DNA of 64,000 nt from Actinomadura graeca. GTDB taxonomy: Bacteria; Actinomycetota; Actinomycetes; Streptosporangiales; Streptosporangiaceae. This document shows, piece by piece, positions 17,842-26,982 of this stretch (positions are counted from its first letter, which is position 1; each line of letters starts with the position of its first letter). The position numbers were made by a program, and so were the translations under genes. The notes below the pieces were generated by a model. It did not search any database and had not been told where the DNA came from. It saw only the letters and a program-made list of their open reading frames with translations. The stretch is taken from NCBI RefSeq assembly GCF_019175365.1, contig NZ_CP059572.1, forward strand, positions 4,960,001 through 5,024,000, written 5' to 3'.

Positions 17842-18231
17842 TCAGGGGATCTGTTCGACGCGCACACCGGGGATCGCCTTGTAGGCGTCGGGTGTCGCGG
17901 TGATCAGGGGCCAGCGGCGCCACCGCGCCGACCAGGCGGCCTGGGCGGCGTCCACTCCGAGGTCGGACACGGTGGTGGTGAGCTGCCCTGTCTGCTGGGC
18001 GATCACCTCGTCCAGGTCATCGACGTGGACGACCTCCATGTTGGGCAGCCGTTCCAGCACGCCGCGGCCGTGGTCGGGGACGAGCTGCCAAGCGCGGGCC
18101 AGCGCGGCCGCGGGGATGACGATGGTGGATTGGGTGGCGATGGACGCCCTGAGCCGGGCCCGTACATAGATCGTCTTGCCGGTGGCCAGATCCACCAGGG
18201 CGGTGGTGTCGACGACGTGACCGGTGATCAC
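17842..18231 (-). CDS. PIN-domain toxin (VapC-type)
   Basis: 129 residues. The start MITGHVVDTTALVDLATG holds the first PIN-domain acidic residue (Asp8), and the end LITATPDAYKAIPGVRVEQI matches the closing PIN strand and helix. PIN toxins are Mg-dependent RNases that cut tRNA or rRNA when released from their antitoxin. The central acidic cluster (VVHVDDLDEV, VSDLGVDAAQ) is present but divergent. The GTG start overlaps the antitoxin stop by 4 bases, the standard antitoxin-first arrangement. Confidence 0.8.
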   Translation of the reverse strand: MITGHVVDTTALVDLATGKTIYVRARLRASIATQSTIVIPAAALARAWQLVPDHGRGVLERLPNMEVVHVDDLDEVIAQQTGQLTTTVSDLGVDAAQAAWSARWRRWPLITATPDAYKAIPGVRVEQIP

Positions 18232-18467
18232 GCAACGTTCCGGTCGGACTGCGCGTCACCGTCGGTGAGACGTTCGATCAGCGCCTGTTCGTCCGGGCTC
18301 GGAGGGCCGAACAGCTCATCGACGGTCGCGGCGTCCTGGAGATAGGCCAGCTTGCGCACTGCCGCGTCCCGGAGGAACCCCGAGACCGACGGGATCTTCT
18401 TTTCCGCGGCGAGTCCCTGCAGTGTCGCGGCGAGCTCGTCGGGCAACGTGATGTTCAGTCGAGCCAT
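18228..18467 (-). CDS. Ribbon-helix-helix-type antitoxin (VapB-like)
   Basis: 79 residues. N-terminal MARLNITLPDELAATLQGLA is a ribbon-helix-helix beta strand and first helix; SVSGFLRDAAVRKLAYL is the second helix. The acidic C-terminus (residues about 55-79, VDELFGPPSPDEQALIERLT) would wrap and block the toxin. Such antitoxins also repress their own promoter, which should lie just upstream of 18467. Together with the PIN protein this is a complete type II module. Confidence 0.78.
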   Translation of the reverse strand: MARLNITLPDELAATLQGLAAEKKIPSVSGFLRDAAVRKLAYLQDAATVDELFGPPSPDEQALIERLTDGDAQSDRNVA

Positions 18468-18496
18468 GGCCAACACGATACACACTCGGGTCCCGC

Positions 18497-19179
18497 CTAG
18501 TGCGCACTCCCGTCGTTTCCTGGGCCGGTCGGCCACGCGGGAGTCCGGGGGCGCGGGTGGTCGGCGAGATGGTGCTGGAGTTCGCTGTGGCGGAACTGGT
18601 AGGCGATACCTGAGACTCGCAGCAGTCCCGTCCGGTGGCTCCAGTGCAGGAAGCGCCCCAGCCGCCAGGGGAGCTGTCCCCGTGTGGAGAGCAGGAACCC
18701 GACATAGCGGAGTCTGGCGGGCCCGCCCGTGAGACCGGCCGCGAATCCGGCCGTGAGCCCGCCGGCGAGCCCGCCAGCGGCCGCCGCGTCTGGTTGCCGG
18801 TGAGGTAGCGGGCGAGGACGGCGAGGTAGACGTGGGTCCCTCGGGCGTGAGCCGGTGGCTGCGTCCTCGGGCGGCGGCGATGCGGGCGGGGATGAACAGC
18901 CCGAGCAGATGGTCGGCGATGGCGCGCGTGCCCCGCCTGGGACGGGGCGTCCAGCACCGGACGCCATCGCGGGCGCTCATGAGCGCCCGCCGCCGCCTCG
19001 ATGAACTCCCACGCCTGGGCGGGGACGAGGGGGACCAGGTCCACGCGGGCGGAGTCATGCGTCCACACCCGGTCGCCCGGCGGGGTCACCGGCGTGCCGG
19101 AGGTGCGGTGGCCCCGGACCAGGGCGTCGTAGTGGCCGGTGCGGCAGGTGGAAGGCGCGCGCGGTCCCCTCGAATCCAT
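18497..19179 (-). pseudogene. Frameshifted C-terminal remnant of a NACHT-like membrane protein
   Basis: Meaningful peptide appears in three frames. The first gives DLVPLVPAQAWEFIEAAAG to about 18940. A second frame then gives AIADHLLGLFIPARIAAARG to about 18835, returning to the first for HVYLAVLARYLTGNQTRR. From about 18773 a third frame gives GGLAGGLTAGFAAGLTGG, LRYVGFLLSTRGQLPWRLGR and GLLRVSGIAYQFRHSELQHH to the stop. Repeated GL..GL hydrophobic turns followed by a histidine-rich helical end match the tail of large actinobacterial NACHT-type NTPases. No P-loop is present, so only the tail remains. Confidence 0.6.
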
Positions 19180-19244
19180 TCTCCTCGCCTCTATTCACTC
19201 GAACGAAGAATTGATACGGTAAAGGCGACTAGGAAGGGATCGAC

Positions 19245-20699
19245 ATGACATTCACCGCGCCTTCGGCTGCCGACTTCTACTCATCCTGGATCGACGGATC
19301 GTGGCGCGAAAGCGACATGCGGTACCCGGCGATCAACCCGGCCACGGGTCGTCCATTCGCCGATTTGGCGTCGGCGTCCGCAGGCGATGTGGACACCGCC
19401 GTCGCCAGCGCCGAGGCGGCCTTCCGGAAGAACCGCGGCGCAGGGGCCGCCACCCGTGCCGCATGGTGCCGGTCGGCCGCTCAGGCGCTGCTCGGCGCGC
19501 ACGGGGAACTCGCCGAGGTGCTCTCCACCGAGCAGGGCAAGCCGATCGCCGAGGCCACCGGGGAGATCCTGTTCGCGGTCCGCGGGCTGGAGATGGCCGC
19601 GGAGTCCGTCCTCGCCCTGGGCGGGGAGACGCCGCAGGTCCAGGACACGAACAAGCGGGCGATCGTGCGCCGCGAGGGCCTCGGCGTGTGGGCGGTCATC
19701 ACCCCGTGGAACTTCCCGGTGAACATTCCGGTCGAGTACCTCGGCCCGGCCCTCGCGTCCGGCAACGCCGTGGTGTGGAAGCCGGCTCCCACCACGGCCG
19801 TCGTGGCGGCGAAGTTCCGGGAAATCCTTCTCGCGGCGGATTTCCCGCAGGAACTACTGCAATTGGTGATCACGAACGAAGTCGCGGTCGCCAGCCATCT
19901 GGTGACGCATCCGGGAATTGTCGCGGTCGGCTTTACCGGCAGCAGCGGGACGGGTCAGTCCATCGCCGAATCGGCCTGGCGTAAAAAGCTTCTCCTCGAA
20001 CTGGGCGGGAACTCGCCCATCGTGGTTCTCGGCGATGCCGACATCGAGATCGCCGCAACGGCGATATCGAACGCGGCGTTCTGGAACGCGGGCCAGGTGT
20101 GCAGTGCCGCCGGCAAGGTGCTGGTGGCCGCGTCGTGCGCGGACGAGCTCACCCGGCTGCTCGCGAAGCGGGCCACGGAGACGGTCCTGGGGTCCCCGCT
20201 GGATCCCGGGGTCACGATGGGACCGGTCCATCTGGAGTCCAGCATCGCCCGGTACGACCGGTTGATCGAGAATGCCCGGGAGCACGGCGCGGACGTCGTG
20301 ACCGGTGGTGAACGGATCCAGGGCGAGGAGGGCTTCTTCTTCCCGCCCACCGTCATCACCTCCGTCGGCCGCGACGCCGCCCTCTTCAGCGAGGAGACCT
20401 TCGGGCCGATCGCCTCGCTGTCGGTCTTCGAGGACGAGGAGGACATGGTCGCGGCCGCGAACGCCGGTGAGTTCGGGCTCGTCGGCTCGTTGTTCACGAC
20501 CGACCTCGCCAGGGCCTTCCAGTTGGGCGAGCGCATCGACTGCGGGCTGGTGGTGGTCAACGACTCCTCCAACTACTGGGAGTTCAGCTTGCCCTTCGGT
20601 GGCGCGGCCGGCCGCCAGTCCGGCCGGGGCCGGCTTGGCGGCCGCTGGGTCATCGACGAGTTCAGCCAGGTCAAGACCCTCGCGATCGACGTCCGGTGA
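19245..20699 (+). CDS. NAD(P)-dependent aldehyde dehydrogenase (succinate-semialdehyde type)
   Basis: 484 residues. Oxidises an aldehyde to its acid. Visible: cofactor-binding ITPWNFPVN (about 152-160) and VGFTGSSGTGQSI (about 228-240), catalytic Glu252 in LLLELGGNSP, nucleophile Cys286 in NAGQVCSAAG, and the closing LPFGGAAGRQSGRGR motif. AAGGGA precedes the ATG. It converges on the CoA-transferase operon with 19 bases between stops, so it is transcribed separately, but it could supply or consume an acid handled there. Substrate not determinable. Confidence 0.9.
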   Translation: MTFTAPSAADFYSSWIDGSWRESDMRYPAINPATGRPFADLASASAGDVDTAVASAEAAFRKNRGAGAATRAAWCRSAAQALLGAHGELAEVLSTEQGKPIAEATGEILFAVRGLEMAAESVLALGGETPQVQDTNKRAIVRREGLGVWAVITPWNFPVNIPVEYLGPALASGNAVVWKPAPTTAVVAAKFREILLAADFPQELLQLVITNEVAVASHLVTHPGIVAVGFTGSSGTGQSIAESAWRKKLLLELGGNSPIVVLGDADIEIAATAISNAAFWNAGQVCSAAGKVLVAASCADELTRLLAKRATETVLGSPLDPGVTMGPVHLESSIARYDRLIENAREHGADVVTGGERIQGEEGFFFPPTVITSVGRDAALFSEETFGPIASLSVFEDEEDMVAAANAGEFGLVGSLFTTDLARAFQLGERIDCGLVVVNDSSNYWEFSLPFGGAAGRQSGRGRLGGRWVIDEFSQVKTLAIDVR

Positions 20700-20718
20700 C
20701 CTAGTCCGCGGAGGGCGA

Positions 20719-22098
20719 TCAGTCCGCGGGCAGGGCGACGTCCAGCTCGGTCAGGGCCGCGACCTCTTCGAAACCGAAGCCGGGAGCGACCCTGTCGAGC
20801 CGGAACCGCTCGCCCTGCCAGCGGAACACGCCGAGGTCGGTCACGACGATGTCGACGAGCCCGCGCCCGGTCAGCGGGTAGTCGGCCCGCTCGACCAGCT
20901 TGGGCCGCCCCTGGGCGTCGCACTGGGTCATGAGGACGATCACGGTGCTGCCGCCCGCGACGAGGTCCATCGCTCCGCCGATGCCGCCGCCGACCATGCC
21001 GGGGGCACTCCAGTTCGCGACGTTCGCCTGGCCGTCCACCTGGAAGGCGCCGAGTACGACGGCGTCCACCCGGCCGCCGCGGATCATCTCGAAGGACGTG
21101 ACGCTGTCGAAGAACGAGGAGCCGTCGTGCAACGTCACGTACTGCCCGCCCGCGTTGTACACGGCGGGGTCGAACTCCTCCTGCGCGGCCACCTGCCCGT
21201 ACCCGAGGACGCCGTTCTCCGAGTGGAGCACGATGTCGCGGCCCTCGACGTAGTTCGAGATCAGCGTGGGGATCCCGAGGCCGAGGTTCACGTAGCCGGG
21301 CTCGGGGAGCAGGGACGCGGCGATCTCGGCCATCTGGTCCCTCGTCCAGGCCCGCTTGCCGTTGTACTCCTGGGCGCTGCTCCCGGTGCGGCCCGCGCGC
21401 CGGGTGGGGAAGTCGATCGGCACCTCGACCGTCGCGGTGACCACCCGATCGACGAAGATGCCGGGGAGACCGACGTCCTCGGGGTCGATCAGGCCGTCCA
21501 CGATCTCGTCCACCTCGGCGACCACCACGCGGGCGCCCTTGGCGAAACTGGGCATGAAGTTGCGGCCGACGCCCCGGAACTGCAGGTTCCCGAAGCGGTC
21601 CGCGCGGTCGGCGCGGATGAACGCGTAATCGACCTTGAGGCCGTGCTCAAGGACGTGCTCGACACCGTCGATGACGCGGGTCTCCTTGCCCTCGGCGATC
21701 GCGGTGCCCACCCCGGTGCGGGTGAAGAACGCGCCGATTCCCGCGCCGCCCGCGCGGAGCCGCTCGACCAGGGTGCCCTGGGGGACCAGCTCGACGTCGA
21801 TACGGCCCGCCGCGATCTGCTCCTCGGCCGCCGACCTCCCTTCGCCCGCCCGCGCGGAGAACGACACGATCAACCTATTGACCTGGCAGTTCTCGATCAG
21901 GGTGTTGGAGCGGTAGGGACCACTGCCCAGGGAGTTGGCGACGATGCAAAGCTCTTTCGCGCCTTGCTTGCGCAGCGCCACGGTGAGGCTGGACGGGAAG
22001 CTGTGGACCATCCCGAACCCCGCGATGGCCACGCTGGACCCGTCGGGGACGTCGGCGACGGCGGCCTCGGGCGAGGAATAGATCTTGTTGATCGACAT
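20719..22098 (-). CDS. 3-oxoacid CoA-transferase, fused A and B subunits
   Basis: 459 residues. The A-like half (about 1-230) holds GFGMVHSFPSSLTVALRKQG and GVGTAIAEGKE. The B-like half (about 250-459) holds NLGLGIPTLISNYV and the catalytic glutamate in HSENGVLGYG. It would move CoA between succinyl- or acyl-CoA and a 3-oxo acid. GGAGGAG precedes the ATG at 22096-22098; a GTG at 22131, exactly overlapping the upstream stop, would add 11 residues and fits the overlap pattern of the operon. Last of nine genes. Confidence 0.88.
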   Translation of the reverse strand: MSINKIYSSPEAAVADVPDGSSVAIAGFGMVHSFPSSLTVALRKQGAKELCIVANSLGSGPYRSNTLIENCQVNRLIVSFSARAGEGRSAAEEQIAAGRIDVELVPQGTLVERLRAGGAGIGAFFTRTGVGTAIAEGKETRVIDGVEHVLEHGLKVDYAFIRADRADRFGNLQFRGVGRNFMPSFAKGARVVVAEVDEIVDGLIDPEDVGLPGIFVDRVVTATVEVPIDFPTRRAGRTGSSAQEYNGKRAWTRDQMAEIAASLLPEPGYVNLGLGIPTLISNYVEGRDIVLHSENGVLGYGQVAAQEEFDPAVYNAGGQYVTLHDGSSFFDSVTSFEMIRGGRVDAVVLGAFQVDGQANVANWSAPGMVGGGIGGAMDLVAGGSTVIVLMTQCDAQGRPKLVERADYPLTGRGLVDIVVTDLGVFRWQGERFRLDRVAPGFGFEEVAALTELDVALPAD

Positions 22099-22127
22099 GG
22101 CGGTCGTCTCCTCCGGCTCGTCTCTGT

Positions 22128-22556
22128 TCACGCGTCCACGAGGCGGAACCGCGGCAGCGCGGCCCCCTCGCCCGTGTCGAAGAACACGACCTCGACCGGG
22201 GCGCCGATGTACACGTCCTCGACGGAGCAGTCCACGATGTTCGTCATCACCCTGGGCCCCTCCTCAAGCTCGACATAGGCGAGCACGTAGGGGGTGGCCT
22301 GGCCCCACTCGCCCGGCGCCCGCCGGACGATGCTGAACGTGTAGACCGTCCCGCGTCCGCTGGCCTGTTCGAGCACCGTGTCGGTGCTGTGGCAGAACGG
22401 GCAGATGGGCCGCGGGTACCAGACCGCCTCCCCGCACTGGGAGCAGCGCGTGACCAGCAGCCGCCCTTCCTGCGTCGCGGCCCAGAACTCGGCCGTGTCC
22501 GGGTTGACGTCGGGGGCGGGGACGGGGAGTGCCGAGTCGGTGCGAACCGTGGTCAT
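22128..22556 (-). CDS. DUF35 OB-fold protein with zinc ribbon (pair B)
   Basis: 142 residues. A helix is followed by a rubredoxin-like zinc ribbon CSQCGEAVWYPRPICPFCHS (two CxxC pairs, about residues 38-57), then an OB-fold with GRGTVYTFSIVRR and TPYVLAYVELEEGPRVMTN. DUF35 proteins work as partners of thiolase-like proteins: in steroid side-chain breakdown the ChsH2-Ltp2 pair is a retro-aldolase. The ATG overlaps the stop of the thiolase gene by 4 bases, supporting a complex. Confidence 0.88.
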   Translation of the reverse strand: MTTVRTDSALPVPAPDVNPDTAEFWAATQEGRLLVTRCSQCGEAVWYPRPICPFCHSTDTVLEQASGRGTVYTFSIVRRAPGEWGQATPYVLAYVELEEGPRVMTNIVDCSVEDVYIGAPVEVVFFDTGEGAALPRFRLVDA

Positions 22557-23722
22557 GAGTCCTCTCTTCCAAGGATCATCGTGGCGCTCCGCATCCGGGT
22601 GCCGAGGTCGCCGCCGTTGCCGTGCACGAGCGCGATCTGGCAGTCGGGGACCTGGACGCCCTCGTTCGCCTCGTCGCGCAGTTGCCGCACCGCCTCGATG
22701 AGCTTGGTCACGCCCCCGCGGTGCCCCGGGTGGTTGTTGGCCAGGCCGCCGCCGTCGGTGTTGAACGGGAGCCGCCCGTGCGGCGCGACGAGCGCACCGT
22801 CCTGGACGAAGCGCCCCCCCTCGCCCTTCGCGCAGAAGCCCAGGTCCTCCAGCATCATGAGCACGGTGATCGTGAAGCTGTCGTAGATCGACACGTAGTC
22901 CACGTCGGCGGGCGTCACGCCCGCCTCCTCGAAGGCGCGCGGCGCCGACCACACCGCGCCTGAGTAGGTGAGGTCGGTCTTGCCGCCGTTGACGATCTTG
23001 CCTGCCTCGCCGGCACCCATGATCTTCACGGAGTCGCGGGCGAGGCTCGCCGCGACGTCCGCGCTCACCACCACGACGGCGCCGCCGCCGTCGGTGACCA
23101 CGCAGCAGTCGGCGCGGTGCAGCGGATCGGCGATGAGCGGTGAGCCCACCACCTCCTCGACCGTCATCACCTTGCGCAGGAAGGCGTTCGGGTTGTGGGA
23201 GGCGTGGATGGTGGCGGCGACCTTGATCTCCGCGAGCTGCTCGCTCGTGGTGCCGTACTCGTGCATGTGGCGGCGCGCGGCGAGCGCGTAGGTGCTCGTG
23301 GCCCCGGCGACACCGTACATCCGGCCCTCGAAGCCGTCCTCGGGCACCTTCAGGGGGCCGGGGCCCGAGTTGGTGCCGGTGCGCGGCTTCCCGGCGAGGG
23401 AGACGAGCGCGACGCTGCACTTGCCGGCCACGATCGCGGACGCCGCGTGCGAGACGTGGTAGATCGGCGACGCGCCGCCGCTCTCCGTCGAGTCCATGTA
23501 GCGCAGGTTGCGCAGGCCCAGATAGTCGGCCATGGAGATCCAGCCGGCGCCCGCGGCGTCGTTGCCGCAGAAGAAGCCGTCCACGTCGTCCATGGTCAGG
23601 CCCGCGTCGGCCAGGGCGCCGAGGCAGACCGTGGCGTGGATCTGTGCGAGCGACTCGTCCGGCAGCTCCCGCCCCGGGTGCTCGAACGCGCCGGCGAGGA
23701 ACGCCTGCCCGCTGATACTCAT
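22553..23722 (-). CDS. Thiolase-like protein (SCP2/Ltp type, pair B)
   Basis: 389 residues of the non-decarboxylating thiolase fold as in sterol carrier protein X and Ltp aldolases. Recognisable are the start AFLAGAFEHPGRELPDESLA, ESGGASPIYHVSHAASAIVA in place of the usual thiolase cysteine loop, GGGLANNHPGHRGGVTKL and the C-terminal QIALVHGNGGD. The absence of the canonical CxS nucleophile argues for aldolase or C-C lyase chemistry with its DUF35 partner rather than classical thiolysis. Start and stop overlap both neighbours by 4 bases. Confidence 0.87.
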   Translation of the reverse strand: MSISGQAFLAGAFEHPGRELPDESLAQIHATVCLGALADAGLTMDDVDGFFCGNDAAGAGWISMADYLGLRNLRYMDSTESGGASPIYHVSHAASAIVAGKCSVALVSLAGKPRTGTNSGPGPLKVPEDGFEGRMYGVAGATSTYALAARRHMHEYGTTSEQLAEIKVAATIHASHNPNAFLRKVMTVEEVVGSPLIADPLHRADCCVVTDGGGAVVVVSADVAASLARDSVKIMGAGEAGKIVNGGKTDLTYSGAVWSAPRAFEEAGVTPADVDYVSIYDSFTITVLMMLEDLGFCAKGEGGRFVQDGALVAPHGRLPFNTDGGGLANNHPGHRGGVTKLIEAVRQLRDEANEGVQVPDCQIALVHGNGGDLGTRMRSATMILGREDS

Positions 23723-26076
23723 ACTGTTTCCTTTCTGCCGCAGAAGCCCGGGTCCGCGAGGACCGTCTCCTGGTCCTGTCCCAGGGCCGGCGCCGGAGCC
23801 GGGTCGGGCGGGGCGAAGCCGCGCATCGTGAACGGGAACCCCTTGCGGCGGGAGCCCCGGTCGCCCAGGTAGACCCGCCGTTCACGGAACCGCGGCTCGT
23901 GTCTGCGCTCGGCCGCCGAGAGCACCGGCGCGTTCGCCACTCCCGCCTCGGTCAGGGCCCGGACGCACTCCGCGCGGGAACGGGCGCGGGTCCACGCCCC
24001 GATCAGCTCGTCCACCCGGGCCTCGTGCTCCCACCACCACTCGTCCGATCTCCCCGTCAGCTCCGCGGGCGCGACGAGGCACGCCAGCGCCTCCCGTTCG
24101 GCCCGGCGGCGGCACGCGACCGCGACCCACCGGTCCTCGTCCGCGCAGGGGTACACGTCGTGCGGGGTGCCGCCGGGGCGCCGGTTGCCGGTGGGCGCGG
24201 GAAGCACGCCCGTCACCGCGTGCTCGGCGATCCGATCGGCGAGGGTCCAGCTGATGAGCTCGCGCTGCGAGACGTCCAGGTGGACGCCGCGGACGCCGCG
24301 CTCCAGGCAGTACGCGACGAGGCTGGCACCGAAGAGGGACGCCGCCTGGTCGGGGTAGTTGACCTCGGCGGACGACCACATCGGCCCGCCGCCCGGGTAC
24401 CCCGTCACCGAGGCCAGCCCCGAGAGCAGGTCGAGCGTCGAACCGTACGATCTGCGGCCGGCCTCGGGACCGTCCTGCCCCTGGCTCGACAGGGAGAGGT
24501 AGACGAGGCCCGGATTGACCGCGCGCAGGGTCTCGAAGTCGGCCCCGAGCCGCCTGGTCACGCCCACGGTGAAGTTCTCGATCACGACGTCCGCGCGGGC
24601 GGCCAGCCGGTGCAGCGCCTCGCGACCGGCCTCGGTCTTGAGCTCCAGCACCACGCCCAGCTTGCCCGCGTTGTTGGACTCGAACATGGGCGAGACGTCC
24701 AGGCCGTGCGTGGCCGGTGGCTGCCCCGCCACGGGCCACTGCCGGAACGGGTCGGGGTGTCCCGCGGACTCGACCTTGATCACCGTGGCGCCGTAGTCGG
24801 CGAGCAGCCGCCCAGTGGCCGCGCCCGCGGTGATCGTCCCGAGGTCCAGCACGGTCACGCCCGCGAGCGGCGCCACCGGATGGGGGGCCCCGCTCCCGTA
24901 GCGGGCCGTGCCGGAGGCGCCGGCCGGTGCCGGCACCCGCCGCCCGGTGTGCTCCCACGCCCGTGCCGCGGACGGGCCGCCGTCACCGAGCGCCGGTGGC
25001 GGCCCGGAGCGCCACGGCAGCCCCGCGGCGCGGGCCGGAGGGCCGACGGGCGCGACCGTCGTCCCGCCCTGCCGCGGCTCACGGAAGAAGCCACGCGATC
25101 CGTACTGCGGATCGCCGCGCAGGTCGCCCAGGTCGGCGCTGAAGCCGACGGCGAGCCCCAGCGACTGGGCGCGCTCGTAGATCGTCCGCTTGGGCAGGCG
25201 TGCCGCCCATCTCTCGATCACCGGCCACCACCGCTCCGGATCGGGGGGCGACGCCGGCGCCGACCCGCTGACGAGCTCGGCCAGCAGGCCCCACTGCTCG
25301 TGCTGGAAGACGAAGCCGACCCAGCCGTCGGACGCGCGGACGATCCGCCACGGCCCCGCGGTGGCCCCCGTGCGCGTCGGCGCGGTGGCGGCGACGGTGG
25401 TCTCGATGTCGCTCTTCCAGTCGATGTACGCCGCGACGTCGCACAGGGCCACATCGACCACGTCGCCCTGCCCGGCGCGCGCACGGCGGCGGAGCGCGAG
25501 CATGGCGCCGAAGAAGCCCGCGAAGGCGGCGGCGTGCGCCGTCTGCTCCCCGCCGAGGCTCAGCGGGGAGCGGTCCGGCTCGCCGATCATCGAGGCGAGG
25601 CCGCCGAAGCACTCGGCGAGCAGGCTGTCGCCGGGATGGTCCGAGCGCGGGTCGTCCAGCCCCGCCGCCGTGATGCCCACGGTGACCAGGCCCGGCCAGA
25701 TGTCGCGGATCCGCGGCGCGGTCAGGCCGGTGGCGCGGGCCCGGGCGGGGCCGAGGTCGGTGAGCAGGAGATCGGCACGGTCCAGCAGGCGGGCGAGCGT
25801 CGTCCGCCCGTCCGCGGTGTCCAGGTCGGCGACCACGCTGCGCTTGTCCGCGTCGAGGCTGGAGAAGGCGAAGCCGACGCCGTGCTCGTCCAGGGGTCTC
25901 TGCGTTCTCAGCGGGTCCCCGCCGGGCGGCTCGCACAGGATCACCTCGTGCCCCAGCCCGGCCAGCAGCCGGCCGCAGACCTTCGCGGCCACGCCGGTGG
26001 AGAGCTCGACGACCCGCAGCGCCGCGCCGGGGTCGCGCCGCCGGTCGCCGCCCCGCTCCTCATCTGGTCGTGTCAT
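23719..26076 (-). CDS. Double-domain CaiB/BaiF family (type III) CoA-transferase
   Basis: 785 residues, about twice the family unit. The first domain (about 20-375) begins LRVVELSTGVAAKVCGRLLA; the second (about 400-785) begins LAGVTVLDLGTITAGAATGR. The second has EVNYPDQAASLFGASL, where the aspartate is the expected acyl-carrying residue. The corresponding place in the first reads GGEQTAHAAAFAGFFGAM and lacks it, so the first half may be structural. It would move CoA between acids without ATP. ATG starts 3 bases after the amidohydrolase stop; the TGA overlaps the thiolase start. Confidence 0.87.
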   Translation of the reverse strand: MTRPDEERGGDRRRDPGAALRVVELSTGVAAKVCGRLLAGLGHEVILCEPPGGDPLRTQRPLDEHGVGFAFSSLDADKRSVVADLDTADGRTTLARLLDRADLLLTDLGPARARATGLTAPRIRDIWPGLVTVGITAAGLDDPRSDHPGDSLLAECFGGLASMIGEPDRSPLSLGGEQTAHAAAFAGFFGAMLALRRRARAGQGDVVDVALCDVAAYIDWKSDIETTVAATAPTRTGATAGPWRIVRASDGWVGFVFQHEQWGLLAELVSGSAPASPPDPERWWPVIERWAARLPKRTIYERAQSLGLAVGFSADLGDLRGDPQYGSRGFFREPRQGGTTVAPVGPPARAAGLPWRSGPPPALGDGGPSAARAWEHTGRRVPAPAGASGTARYGSGAPHPVAPLAGVTVLDLGTITAGAATGRLLADYGATVIKVESAGHPDPFRQWPVAGQPPATHGLDVSPMFESNNAGKLGVVLELKTEAGREALHRLAARADVVIENFTVGVTRRLGADFETLRAVNPGLVYLSLSSQGQDGPEAGRRSYGSTLDLLSGLASVTGYPGGGPMWSSAEVNYPDQAASLFGASLVAYCLERGVRGVHLDVSQRELISWTLADRIAEHAVTGVLPAPTGNRRPGGTPHDVYPCADEDRWVAVACRRRAEREALACLVAPAELTGRSDEWWWEHEARVDELIGAWTRARSRAECVRALTEAGVANAPVLSAAERRHEPRFRERRVYLGDRGSRRKGFPFTMRGFAPPDPAPAPALGQDQETVLADPGFCGRKETV

Positions 26077-26079
26077 CGG

Positions 26080-26973
26080 TCAGCGCGCCACCTCGGTGGC
26101 GCCCGGCCCGGCGTGCTCCCACTCCCAGCCGCTCTCGGGACGGGGCCAGTTCAGCACCGTGGCCGCCGTCCGGCCGAGGATCCAGACCTTGTCCTCCTCG
26201 CTGAGGAAGTCGAGCGTGTACCTGACGTGGTCGAGGTTCTCCCGCCAGGTCGCCCCGCGCACCCGCGTCGTGTCCGAGGCCCACATGAGCCGCTGCGGGC
26301 CGTACGCGTCGTAGACACGGCGCAGCGTCGGGGTGAGGGACGGATAGGGGTACGGCTCGGCCGTGTAGTCGGGGATCGCGGAGAACTTCATGTAGACGTT
26401 GGGGTACTTCACGAGCGGGAAGATGTCGTCGATGTACGCCCAGAGGTCCTGGGTCAGCGGGTCACCGATGATCAGGCCCATGTGGTCGACGATCAGCCGG
26501 AGATCGGGGTGCCGCTCGGCGATCCGGGCGACCTTGCGGACCTCGGGGCCGTAGATCAGCAGCATCAGCGGGATGCCGAGCCGTTCCGCGGCCTCCCAGA
26601 ACCACGGGAACTCGTCCACGTCGATCCAGTCGCGTCCGCGGAACTCCGGGTAGCTCATCCGGATGCCGCGCATCCACGGGTCGTCGAACCAGCGCTCGAT
26701 GCGGTCCCGGTCCGGGTCCCAGAGGTCGAACCTGCCCATCACGCCGAACCGGCCCGGGTACTGCGCGGCCCAGGCGAGCTGCGGCGAGTTGTCGTTCCCC
26801 GCCCAGATGGCCGGGACGATCGCCACGGCGTCGATGCCGAGCTCGTCCATCCTGGGCAGGATCTGCTTCGGCGTGGACTCCGGGGACCCCGTGTAGGTCT
26901 CGCCGATGTCCGGCCAGGGCCGGTCCGGGGTGTTGGCCAGGAACATGTGGATCTGGGTATCGAGGATGAACAC
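26080..26973 (-). CDS. Amidohydrolase family (PF04909 type) TIM-barrel protein
   Basis: 297 residues. The barrel begins FILDTQIHMFLANTP: the usual HxH metal motif appears as QxH. Later come LRLIVDHMGLI (metal histidine) and MWASDTTRVR (catalytic aspartate). Members hydrolyse lactones or C-C bonds, or decarboxylate aromatic and oxo acids. In this operon it probably cuts or decarboxylates an intermediate before CoA activation. It starts 9 bases after the upstream stop, the only other non-overlapping junction in the operon. Confidence 0.85.
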   Translation of the reverse strand: MFILDTQIHMFLANTPDRPWPDIGETYTGSPESTPKQILPRMDELGIDAVAIVPAIWAGNDNSPQLAWAAQYPGRFGVMGRFDLWDPDRDRIERWFDDPWMRGIRMSYPEFRGRDWIDVDEFPWFWEAAERLGIPLMLLIYGPEVRKVARIAERHPDLRLIVDHMGLIIGDPLTQDLWAYIDDIFPLVKYPNVYMKFSAIPDYTAEPYPYPSLTPTLRRVYDAYGPQRLMWASDTTRVRGATWRENLDHVRYTLDFLSEEDKVWILGRTAATVLNWPRPESGWEWEHAGPGATEVAR

Positions 26974-26982
26974 GCCTCCGCC

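Noticed and set aside
17842..19244. An integrative element or transposon around the toxin-antitoxin pair
   Set aside because: No integrase, transposase, terminal repeats or att duplication was seen; the relics suggest past events but no present element.
20719..22098. Separate A and B CoA-transferase genes with a frameshift
   Set aside because: A single uninterrupted frame covers both halves with both active-site regions.
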